DNA of 64,000 bases from Kibdelosporangium philippinense. Its GTDB lineage: Bacteria > Actinomycetota > Actinomycetes > Mycobacteriales > Pseudonocardiaceae. The notes under the pieces are model-generated. The model worked only from the letters and a program-made list of their open reading frames with translations. It searched no databases and was not told where the DNA came from. Both the position numbers and the translations under genes were made by a program. The stretch lies in the NCBI RefSeq assembly GCF_021390435.2, contig NZ_JAJVCN010000002.1, forward strand, positions 2,604,001 to 2,668,000, in the 5' to 3' direction. Shown in pieces: positions 54,713 through 62,372 of the stretch. Position 1 is the first letter of the stretch, and each line of letters opens with the position of its first letter.

Positions 54713-55873
54713 GTGTCGGACGTGATCCGAATAGCCCGTCCTGGCCAGGTTTTCCTCGTCGCTGCCGCGATCGTTCTGCTCACCGTGGCCGTCCGGCTGG
54801 TGCTGCTGGACTTCCAGTCGATGGACTACCGGATGTTCGTCGCACAGTGGTACGACTTCATCAAGGCCAACGGCGGTTTTTCCGCACTGCGATATCAATT
54901 CGCCAACTACAACGTGCCGTATCTGTATCTGCTGGCGGTCCTGACGTACTTGCCGGTGCCTGCCCTGGTCGGCGTCAAGGTCATCTCGATCCTCTTCGAC
55001 CTGCTGCTGGCGTTCTACGCGTACAAGCTCGTGGCGCTGAAGTATCCGCGTGGCTGGGTGCCCTTCCTTGCCGCTGCGACGGTCAGCCTGTTACCGACAG
55101 TCGTCACCAATGGCGCCTTCTGGGGCCAATGCGATTCGATCTACGCCGCGTTCGGCGTCGGCGCGGTGTACTACACCGTGCGTTCCCGGCCGTGGCTGGC
55201 GTGCGTGTTCTTCGGCCTGGCGCTGGCTTTCAAGCTGCAGATCGTGTTCCTGTTCCCGCTGCTGTTGATCCTTGTGTTGCTGCGCAAGGTGCCCTGGCCT
55301 GGGCTGCTTGTCGTGCCCGGTGTCGTGTTGCTGCTCGACGGCCCGGCTTTGCTCGCGGGCGCGAACCCTGTGCAGCTGCTTTCGGTATACGTCGATCAAG
55401 CAGGGCAGGACACGCGGTTGACCTTGAACGCGTCGAACATCTACCAGTTCCTCAACGTCACCAACTCCGCTGACCTGATCAGGACCGCGGGCGTGTTGTT
55501 CACCGGGACGCTGGCGTTGATCGTGGTGCTCGGTGTTGTGGCGAGCCGGATGCCGCTGACGATTCCGCGCGTGATCCTGCTGGCAGGAGTGTTCGCGATC
55601 CTTGTGCCGTTCTTCCTGCCCGCGATGCACGAACGCTACTTCTACCTTGCCGACGTGTTTTCCGTGATCGTGGCGTTCTACTTCCCGCGCAGGCTTTGGC
55701 CGGTACCGTTGCTCGTCCAGTTCGCGTCGTTCTTCTCATATACGCCGTTTCTGTTCGGCAAGGTGAGCGTGGACCTCAAACTGCTGGCCTTTTCCATGTT
55801 GGCAGCGCTTGTGCTGGTGACACGGGAGCTCGTGCTGGAAACCCGGAGACCCTTGACGCCGATTGGAGACTGA
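54713..55873 (+). CDS. Polytopic membrane glycosyltransferase (mannosyltransferase-like, GT-C)
   Basis: 386 residues from GTG 54713 with about 9-10 hydrophobic helices. An early loop carries LDFQSMDYRMFVAQWYDFIKANG with a D-Y/D pair as in GT-C polyprenyl-phosphate-sugar transferases, followed by TNGAFWGQCDSIYAAF (a family-typical GQ-D-Y/I motif) and PFFLPAMHERYFYLADVFSVIVAFYF (conserved HERYF). It resembles the GT87/PIG-M-like group (DUF2029 type). It probably adds a sugar to an extracytoplasmic glycan from polyprenyl-phosphate donors, close to a deacetylase. Confidence 0.85.
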   Translation: MSDVIRIARPGQVFLVAAAIVLLTVAVRLVLLDFQSMDYRMFVAQWYDFIKANGGFSALRYQFANYNVPYLYLLAVLTYLPVPALVGVKVISILFDLLLAFYAYKLVALKYPRGWVPFLAAATVSLLPTVVTNGAFWGQCDSIYAAFGVGAVYYTVRSRPWLACVFFGLALAFKLQIVFLFPLLLILVLLRKVPWPGLLVVPGVVLLLDGPALLAGANPVQLLSVYVDQAGQDTRLTLNASNIYQFLNVTNSADLIRTAGVLFTGTLALIVVLGVVASRMPLTIPRVILLAGVFAILVPFFLPAMHERYFYLADVFSVIVAFYFPRRLWPVPLLVQFASFFSYTPFLFGKVSVDLKLLAFSMLAALVLVTRELVLETRRPLTPIGD

Positions 55874-55905
55874 TTAGGAAACCTTCCGAACTATTGGGGG
55901 TGAAC

Positions 55906-57286
55906 ATGATCAGGTCCGTGGTCGGCGCCGCCGTCCTCTTACTGGCAGTGTCAATCCCCGCGAATGCCGCACAACCATTGACAGTGTCGGTGAACCACGC
56001 GCCATCGCACTTCTTGCCGGGCATGATCGCCGCATACGCCACGATCACAGTCACAAACCCCGGCAGATCCTCTGCCACGGGAACGGTTACTGTGAGCGAC
56101 ACTTTGCCCGCCGGACTGACCGCGACAGCGGTCGCTGGCGAAGGATGGACGTGCACCGCAACGACCTGCCAGCGAAGTGACGCTCTGCCACCACGTTCGT
56201 CCTACCCGCCGATCCGGGTAGTCGTGAACGTCGCCGCCGACGTGCCCGACCAGCTCGTCAACACGGTGACGGTCAACGACATCAAACGCACGGACGTGAT
56301 CCCGGCGCGGGACGCCTGTCCGAACGGATGGGCGCCGGAACAAACGATTTCATACGGCCGAAGCGATTCCGGAGTGCGAAACCCGCAACGTGCGGACGGA
56401 TGCACGTTGCAAGATGTGGTGTGGAACGCCGAACCGTTCCGCGGCAAGGCCGACTTCCTGAGCACAGTGGACAAAGCAGCTGCACAGTTCCGGTTGAACG
56501 CCCATCAACGACTGGCTGTCCTGGCCGCGGCGGCACGCTCGGACGTCGGCACGAAGCCGCAGATCGACAACTCCTGCGACCGGCGGATCGCCTTCACCTT
56601 CGACGACGGAACCTCGATCTACCGGCCCGAACTGCTCAAAACACTCAGGGAGAAGCAAGTCCACGGGGTGTTCTTCGACAACGGCGTGCGCGTCGAAGCC
56701 AACCCGCAGTGGGCCAGATTCCAGGCACGCGAAGGCCACGTCGAACTCAACCACACCTACTCGCATGTCCACATGGACCAGCTCACGCCCGAGCAGAACC
56801 GGGAAGAGGGTACTGCGTAACGAAAAGGTCCTGAAGGCAGCGGGCGCGCCAATCGATTTCACAGGCATCCGGCCGCCTTTCGGCGGATCGAACCCGGCCG
56901 TGCAGAAGCTGCTGATCGAAATGGGGTACACGTACTTCCTCAACCGCATCAACACTTCCGACTGGCTGCCCGAGATGACCGCGACCGCCATCAGCGACGA
57001 CATCGTGCGGCAGTTGAAACCCGGCGTGATCATCGGGATGCACGACGGCCCGATCGACACCCCGTCCGGCGCGGCGACAGTGCAAGCCGTCGGGATGATA
57101 ATCGACAAGGCGCGGGAACTCGGATACTGCTTTGGTGTGGTGGACGCGTCCGGTCAGGTGATCGCGGACCGTTATGTCTCGTCGGGCGAACCGATTCCGG
57201 CCGTCAAAGCACCAGTGCCGTACCGGATCCCGCTCGCGTTCGGCACCGAAGAGGAGATCCCGCAGCCATGGCGGCCGATTCGTTAA
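55906..57286 (+). pseudogene. Polysaccharide deacetylase with N-terminal DUF11-like domain, single-base frameshift
   Basis: Signal peptide from ATG 55906 (VVGAAVLLLAVSIPANA), a DUF11-like repeat (about 25-125, ITVTNPGRSSATGTVTVSDTLPAGLTA) and a NodB domain (about 220-420): RIAFTFDDGTS (metal Asp), VELNHTYSHVHMD (His pair), IRPPFGG, IIGMHDGP. After EQNREE the frame stops at 56818-56820, but deleting one G of GGG at 56808-56810 gives EEVLRNEKVLKAAG and a 459-residue protein. So it is either a recent +1 mutation or a sequencing error. Intact, it would de-N-acetylate extracellular GlcNAc polymers such as chitin or peptidoglycan. Confidence 0.88.
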
Positions 57287-57675
57287 AGCAGTGAACTGGG
57301 GTCGGCTGGCACGTCGACCGCGTACTCCTGCAAGGCTTCCAGCGGAACGACATCCAAAGCACGGGCGTGCGTCGCGGCGAGCACCACTGGCGCCGCGACG
57401 CCGGCCTCATAGGACTGCAGCCAGCGGGAAGCCACCACGCACCAGCGGTCTCCCGGCTTGAGCCCGGGGAAACCGAAGCGTGGCTGTGCGGTGGCCAAGT
57501 CGTTGCCGATTTCCCGCTGGTGCTGCAGGAACTCGCCGGTCATCACCGCGCATACGGTGTGACTGCCCGCATCCTGCGGGCCCGTGGTGCAGCAGCCGTC
57601 TCGGTAGAAGCCGGTCACCGGGTCAGTGCCGCATTCCTCGAGGGCGCCGCCGAGTACGTTCCGGTCGTCGCTCAT
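57283..57675 (-). CDS. DUF2237 family protein
   Basis: 130 residues. NVLGGALEECGTDPVTGFYRDGCCTTGPQDAGSHTVCAVMT, FLQHQREIGNDLATAQPRFGFPGLKPGDRWCVVASRW and LEALQEYAVDVPA match the DUF2237 family, with conserved Cys pair, His and Trp suggesting a metal or thiol site. No function is established. It overlaps the deacetylase end by 4 bp (convergent). Confidence 0.9.
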   Translation of the reverse strand: MSDDRNVLGGALEECGTDPVTGFYRDGCCTTGPQDAGSHTVCAVMTGEFLQHQREIGNDLATAQPRFGFPGLKPGDRWCVVASRWLQSYEAGVAAPVVLAATHARALDVVPLEALQEYAVDVPADPSSLL

Positions 57676-57702
57676 ACCTCACAGGGTCGCACACCATGCC
57701 GA

Positions 57703-58881
57703 TCATCCGGGAGAGACAGAACGTGTGTATGACTTCAGCGTGATGGAACTGGCCGCCTTGTCCATCCCGCCCATCATCTTCTTGCGACCGGGCAGACGCG
57801 TCAGCAGCCGCATGAACTGGTTGCGCAGCCAGATACCTCGCCGGGTACGCGGCAGGAAACCGTTCGTGCCGCCTGGTGGGCGTTTGCGGTTCGTCGCCAC
57901 GTAGTCGCGCATCTCGTTCTGGTATCGGGCAAACGCGTGTTCATGTCCATTTTCAGACAGTTCACCCGCCAGGACGTACGCGCCGACGATCGCCATGCTC
58001 GTGCCCATTCCGATGGAGCCGCCGAACGCGGAGTCGCCGAGCAGCACCACACGCCCGTTCGACCAGTGCTCGACGCGCACTTCCGTGAACCGGTCCACAT
58101 AGACGTCCTCGGCCCGCCACAACTGTTCGATCAGGCCGGGCACATGCCAGCCGACGCCGTCGAACTCCCTGGCCAGCAGCGCTTTCGGATCGCGCCGCGC
58201 GTCGGGCACCACCGGCCCGGAGAACGCGAACATGGCACGGACCTCGCCGCTGTCACCCACCGGATACAGGATGACGTTGCGGCGCGGCACGCTGTACATC
58301 AGCTCCCAGCCGTCGAAGTCGAGGTCAAGCCGCGCGGCGAAGTAAGCCGAGTAGTAGCCAAGATCCCGCACGTCCGCCTCGAACATCAGCTCACGCACGC
58401 CAGAGCGGACGCCGTCCGCGCCGACCACGATGTCGAAGGTCCGAGGTGCTGCTTCGGCGAACGTGACATCGACGCCGTCCGCGTGTTCGGTCATCGCGAC
58501 AATCCTGTCGCCGAACAGGAATTCGACGCCCGACGGCAACGCCTCGTGCAGGATACGAACGAGGTCACCGCGCAGGATCTCGATCTCCGCGACGATTCCG
58601 CCTGAGTCGCCGAAGTCGTCGCCGCCCATCCTGGCCACGTGCTCGCCGGCCTCGTTGAGGAACGCGATGCCGTGCGTTCCGGTGTGGTGCGCCCGGATGG
58701 TGTCCATCAGGCCCATCCGGGAGATTACTTCCCGTGCGGTGCCACGGATGTCGATCGCCTGTCCGCCGGTTCGCAATGCCGGGGAGCGTTCCACCACCGT
58801 CGGGCGGAAGCCGTATTCGGTCAGCCAGTAGGCAAGTGAGAGTCCGGCTATGCCTGCCCCTGAGATCAGCACAGTGCGCAT
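57703..58881 (-). CDS. FAD-dependent monooxygenase (group A, TetX/rifampicin-monooxygenase-like)
   Basis: 392 residues from ATG 58881; upstream in-frame sequence is not part of the gene. VLISGAGIAGLSLAYWLTEYGFRPTVVERSPALRTGGQAIDIRG (dinucleotide fold), DIVVGADGVRSGVRELMF (DG motif) and RVVLLGDSAFGGSIGMGTSMAIVGAYVLAGEL (GD motif) are intact. C-terminal basic helices are typical. It is divergent from a GntR-TetR hybrid regulator, an arrangement common for drug- or phenol-inducible monooxygenases. Substrate unknown. Confidence 0.92.
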   Translation of the reverse strand: MRTVLISGAGIAGLSLAYWLTEYGFRPTVVERSPALRTGGQAIDIRGTAREVISRMGLMDTIRAHHTGTHGIAFLNEAGEHVARMGGDDFGDSGGIVAEIEILRGDLVRILHEALPSGVEFLFGDRIVAMTEHADGVDVTFAEAAPRTFDIVVGADGVRSGVRELMFEADVRDLGYYSAYFAARLDLDFDGWELMYSVPRRNVILYPVGDSGEVRAMFAFSGPVVPDARRDPKALLAREFDGVGWHVPGLIEQLWRAEDVYVDRFTEVRVEHWSNGRVVLLGDSAFGGSIGMGTSMAIVGAYVLAGELSENGHEHAFARYQNEMRDYVATNRKRPPGGTNGFLPRTRRGIWLRNQFMRLLTRLPGRKKMMGGMDKAASSITLKSYTRSVSPG

Positions 58882-58908
58882 GGGATACACCGTACCGAGA
58901 TGGGCATA

Positions 58909-58940
58909 CAGCGTACAGCGAACTAGTGCACTGGACGCTG
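58909..58940. promoter_or_regulatory. Candidate operator for the divergent monooxygenase/regulator pair
   Basis: CAGCGT (58909-58914) and ACGCTG (58935-58940) form an inverted repeat in the 105-bp gap; ACAGCG recurs at 58908 and 58915. TATGCT (58942-58947) could be a -10 element for the regulator gene. Confidence 0.4.
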
Positions 58941-58986
58941 TTATGCTGCCTTTGTCCCGGTTCGGTGCTCGTGCGCTGGAGGGTTT

Positions 58987-59898
58987 GTGACGGCTGAAGC
59001 GCCCTATCGCCGGATCGCGGCGGAGATCAAGGCGCGCATCGCCAGCGGGGAACTCCGGCCCGGTGATCGGATCCCGTCGACGCGGCAGATCACGCAGGAG
59101 TGGGGCGTCGCGATGGCCACGGCGACCAAAGTGATCGCGGCACTGAAAGACGACGGTGTCGTCGACACGAAACCAGGCGCTGGCACGGTAGTCAGGCCGG
59201 TCACGCAGCCAACTCGCAAGTACCCCAAAGAGCCCGATCTCGGCAAGGAGAGAGTGGTCAGGGCGGCCATGGCGATCGCGGACGCCGAAGGCCTCGGCAT
59301 GGTCTCGATGCGCCGGATCGCCACCGATCTCGGCGTGGCCACGATGTCGTTGTACCGGCACGTGACCAGTAAGGAAGACCTGATCGTCGACATGGCCGAC
59401 GCCGCGTTCGCCGAGCAGCCGTTCCCCGATCGGATGCCGCGGGCCTGGCGAGAGTGTGTCGAGATCGCGGCGCGTCTGATGTGGACAGTCTGCCGCCGTC
59501 ATCCTTGGGTGGCGTCGGCGATGTCGATGACGAGGCCGCGCGTGTCGCCGAACGTGATGATGTATACCGAATGGACAATGACCGCGCTTGGCCGGTTAGG
59601 CCTGCCGTTGACCGAGAACTGGTACACGCATCTGAGTATTTTCGGCCATGTTCGCGGACTCGCGTTGACATTGCAGGACGAACTGCAGGCGCGGCAGGAC
59701 ACTGGGGTGACGCATGAGGAATGGATGGCGACCGAGGAGGCCGCGCTTGATCGATTGCTGGCGACCGGCAGGTACCCGACGATGGCGGCGACGATCAAGG
59801 TCGACTTCGATTATGACTTGGACAAAGTCTTCGAGTATGGCTTGCGGTTGTTACTCGACGGGGTCGAACACAAGCTGCGGACGCGCGAACTACACTGA
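58987..59898 (+). CDS. Hybrid GntR-TetR transcriptional regulator
   Basis: 303 residues from GTG 58987. An N-terminal GntR winged helix (PYRRIAAEIKARIASGELRPGDRIPSTRQITQEWGVAMATATKVIAALKDDGVV, 6-60) is followed by a complete TetR/AcrR helix-turn-helix (VSMRRIATDLGVATMSLYRHVTSKEDL, about 97-123) and a TetR C-terminal tetracycline-repressor-like domain. Two DNA-binding modules in one chain imply a composite operator. It most likely represses the FAD monooxygenase and itself. Confidence 0.93.
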   Translation: MTAEAPYRRIAAEIKARIASGELRPGDRIPSTRQITQEWGVAMATATKVIAALKDDGVVDTKPGAGTVVRPVTQPTRKYPKEPDLGKERVVRAAMAIADAEGLGMVSMRRIATDLGVATMSLYRHVTSKEDLIVDMADAAFAEQPFPDRMPRAWRECVEIAARLMWTVCRRHPWVASAMSMTRPRVSPNVMMYTEWTMTALGRLGLPLTENWYTHLSIFGHVRGLALTLQDELQARQDTGVTHEEWMATEEAALDRLLATGRYPTMAATIKVDFDYDLDKVFEYGLRLLLDGVEHKLRTRELH

Positions 59899-59934
59899 CC
59901 GGTTACTGGCCGGTACGGCACAAAGGCGGAACAC

Positions 59935-60402
59935 ATGACGACCCGGGCACAGCGAGTCAAGGCGAATCCCGATCTCGGGGTGCTGGCCGGGCGGTTGTTG
60001 TTCGCGGTGCAGAACGAACTGTTCAGTGCGCTTGCCGCCAAGGGGTTCGACGACCTGCAGCCGCGCCATGGCGCCGTGATGGCCTACATGGATCCCGACG
60101 GTGTCCGCGCGACCGACCTCGCCAGGTTGTCCGGTCAGCACAAGCAGGTGATCGGCACGCTCGTCGACGAGCTGGAACGGCTTGGTTACGTCGAGCGGCA
60201 CCCCGATCCGGCCGACCGGCGCGCGAAGCTCGTCTGCCCGACCGAGCGTGGCCTTGAGCAGATGAAGGCCGCGGACAAGATCATGGCCGGGTTGCAGGAC
60301 CGGCACGCCCGCAGGCTCGGCCGGGACGCGTTCGCGCAGTTCAAGGCCGCGTTCATGGACGTGGCCGAGCATCAGCGCAGGGCGGTCGCGAAGCGGTCAT
60401 GA
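59935..60402 (+). CDS. MarR-family transcriptional regulator
   Basis: 155 residues. The winged helix reads VRATDLARLSGQHKQVIGTLVDELERLGYVERHPDPADRRAKLVCPTERG, including the typical DRR wing. It lies 36 bp after the GntR-TetR gene and may share its transcript. It could alternatively control the catabolic genes at 60397-64000. The 3' end overlaps the convergent gene by 6 bp. Confidence 0.92.
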   Translation: MTTRAQRVKANPDLGVLAGRLLFAVQNELFSALAAKGFDDLQPRHGAVMAYMDPDGVRATDLARLSGQHKQVIGTLVDELERLGYVERHPDPADRRAKLVCPTERGLEQMKAADKIMAGLQDRHARRLGRDAFAQFKAAFMDVAEHQRRAVAKRS

Positions 60403-61380
60403 CGCGGGCAGCAGTCCGTCGTCCACGATCCCGGAACCGAGCACGCTCTTGAGCGTGAGCTTGGTGGCCCCTGGCTGATAGCGGTTGCGTAGGTCGATCA
60501 CCGTGCTCAGCGCGTCCGGTGACATCCAGCCGTCCGGGATCAGGCCTTCGGCAGGGTCGGTCAGTGTCTTGAGGTAGCGCTCGGCGGTCGCACGATCCAG
60601 ACCGCATCGGCGTTCCGTGGCGGCCAAGGCCAGATCGGCGTGCTTGCCTGCGACGAGGTCGGTGGCTGTCTGCAGGAGTGTTTCGATCAGCCGGGCGAGC
60701 ATGTCGCCGTCGCGCTCGATCGTCTCCCCGCGTGCCGCGAGCACGGTTCCGACGTACGGCCCAATGCCCGTCACGCTGCTCAGCCGCACAGCACCCTCGG
60801 CTTCGGCCCGCAGGTCATTGCCCGCGTTGAGGATCGTCATGTGGCATCGCGCCCCGAGCAACGCTTCGGTACGCCGGGGCGTCGAACCCATGGCCTCGAT
60901 GGTGTAGTCGTCGCCCTTGCGCAGGCCGAGCCGGTCGAGCAGGTCGTAGGCGATGAACGCGAACCCGGTCGTCGGCGCGTCGACGCTCAGCACGCCGCCG
61001 CGCAGCTGCTTCGGCCCGGCGCAACCGGCTTGGCCGAACAGCGACAGCCCTAGTCCGCCGTCGATCGCGGCGAGTATTCGCACGTCCGCGGTTCGGCTCA
61101 GTGGGTTGTTCGGCAGACAGCGGTACGCTACGACGTTGTCCGGATTGGTCAGCACGGCATCCAGCTCGCCGTCCATCAGTGCGGCAAACTGGGCGGGCGA
61201 CGATGTGGCGGGGATCTCCAGCACGTCGAGTTCGGCGTGTCTCAGCGCGCCCGTCTCGGCGGCGACCTCGACCAACACCGAGGGACTGAAGGTTCCCACT
61301 CGCACCGTGCGCACGAACGCAATCGTTCGCACATCACTGCCCGGAGTCAAGTCCTTGACGACGGCAGAATCGAGAGGCAT
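60397..61380 (-). CDS. NMT1/ThiY-like binding-protein-fold protein without signal peptide
   Basis: 327 residues from ATG 61380 (GTG 61332 is an alternative, see the inverted repeat entry). RTVRVGTFSPSVLVEVAAETGAL, PAQFAALMDGELDAVLTNPDNVVAYRCLPNNPL and GGVLSVDAPTTGFAFIAYDLLDRLGL show the type II periplasmic-binding fold of ABC NMT1-like proteins. No signal peptide, lipobox, permease or ATPase is present. It may be a cytosolic enzyme or sensor that uses this fold. It diverges from a beta-hydroxyacid dehydrogenase operon. Confidence 0.75.
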   Translation of the reverse strand: MPLDSAVVKDLTPGSDVRTIAFVRTVRVGTFSPSVLVEVAAETGALRHAELDVLEIPATSSPAQFAALMDGELDAVLTNPDNVVAYRCLPNNPLSRTADVRILAAIDGGLGLSLFGQAGCAGPKQLRGGVLSVDAPTTGFAFIAYDLLDRLGLRKGDDYTIEAMGSTPRRTEALLGARCHMTILNAGNDLRAEAEGAVRLSSVTGIGPYVGTVLAARGETIERDGDMLARLIETLLQTATDLVAGKHADLALAATERRCGLDRATAERYLKTLTDPAEGLIPDGWMSPDALSTVIDLRNRYQPGATKLTLKSVLGSGIVDDGLLPAS

Positions 61381-61399
61381 CGTGAATGCGAACGATTGC
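61319..61399. promoter_or_regulatory. Perfect 13-bp inverted repeat spanning a divergent start region
   Basis: GCAATCGTTCGCA (61319-61331) and TGCGAACGATTGC (61387-61399) are perfect inverted copies 55 bp apart; the right copy runs into the palindrome GATTGCAATC (61394-61403). Each copy, read outward, follows A or G and so forms a start codon (ATG 61386 plus, GTG 61332 minus), both encoding MRTIA. Confidence 0.6.
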
Positions 61400-61421
61400 A
61401 ATCACTGGGAGCGAGGTAACG

Positions 61422-62372
61422 ATGGCGGCCATTCCCGCGGACCGTCCCCGGATCGGCTGGATCGGCTGTGGCCGGATGGGTGCGGCCCTGGCCAAACGCT
61501 TGCTGCTGGCCGGTTACGACGTGGCGGTCTACAACCGGACGCGGGCGAAGGCGGAGGCGCTCGTCGAACTCGGCGCGACCATCGCCGAGCGCCCGATCGA
61601 CCTCGCCGACCGTGATGTGGTCTTCACCATGGTGGCCGCCTCGGCCGACCTTGAAGACGTCACCGCGGGCAAGGACGGCGTGCTGACCAACCCGGACGTC
61701 GCGCCCAAGGTGCTGATCGACTCGTCGACGGTCTCCGAGGAAGCCTCGGCGAGCGTGCGGGTCGTGGCGCTCAAGCGCGGCACCGAACTGCTCGCGGCGC
61801 CGGTCAGCGGCAACCCCAAGGTTGTCGACGCGGGCCGGGTGACGTTGGCGGTGTCCGGCCCGCGCCCGGTGTTCGACCAGGTCGAGCCGGTGCTCGCGGC
61901 GCTGGGCAAAGCGGTGACGTACGTCGGCGAGGACGAGGTCGCCCGTCTGGTCAAGATCGCCCACAACGTGTTCCTCGGTGTGGTGATCCAGTCGATGGCC
62001 GAGATCACCGTGCTGGCCGAGAAGGGCGGCGTGAGCAGGGCCGCGTTCCTCGAGTTCCTCAACCAGTCGGTGATGGGCTCGGCGTTCAGCCATTACAAGA
62101 CCCCGGCTCTTGTCAACCTGGACTTCACCCCGACGTTCACGATGCCGTTGCTGCGTAAGGACTTCGACCTCGGCCTGCAGGCCGCGCGGACGCTCGAAGC
62201 GCCAATGCCGGTCGCCTCGGCCGCCGCGCAGATCGTGTCGGCCGCGATCGGCGCGGGCTACCGGGACGAGGACTTCTCGGTCCTGATCCAGGAACAGGCC
62301 CGCAGGGCCGGAATGAAACTGGAGCCGGAGGACGCCGACGTGACCGACGGTCTGGAGGCGAAAGATGGCTGA
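61422..62372 (+). CDS. Beta-hydroxyacid dehydrogenase (3-hydroxyisobutyrate dehydrogenase family)
   Basis: 316 residues from ATG 61422 (GCGAGGT upstream); ATG 61386, with GAGAGG upstream, is a real alternative and adds 12 residues. IGWIGCGRMGAALAKRLLLAGYDVAVYNRT (NADP-type Rossmann), LIDSSTVSEE, APVSGNPKVVDAGRVTLAVSG (substrate loop), LVKIAHNVFLG (catalytic Lys) and PTFTMPLLRKDFDLGL match the family. It likely oxidises a 3-hydroxyacid or reduces a semialdehyde. It overlaps the M24 gene by 8 bp. Confidence 0.9.
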   Translation: MAAIPADRPRIGWIGCGRMGAALAKRLLLAGYDVAVYNRTRAKAEALVELGATIAERPIDLADRDVVFTMVAASADLEDVTAGKDGVLTNPDVAPKVLIDSSTVSEEASASVRVVALKRGTELLAAPVSGNPKVVDAGRVTLAVSGPRPVFDQVEPVLAALGKAVTYVGEDEVARLVKIAHNVFLGVVIQSMAEITVLAEKGGVSRAAFLEFLNQSVMGSAFSHYKTPALVNLDFTPTFTMPLLRKDFDLGLQAARTLEAPMPVASAAAQIVSAAIGAGYRDEDFSVLIQEQARRAGMKLEPEDADVTDGLEAKDG

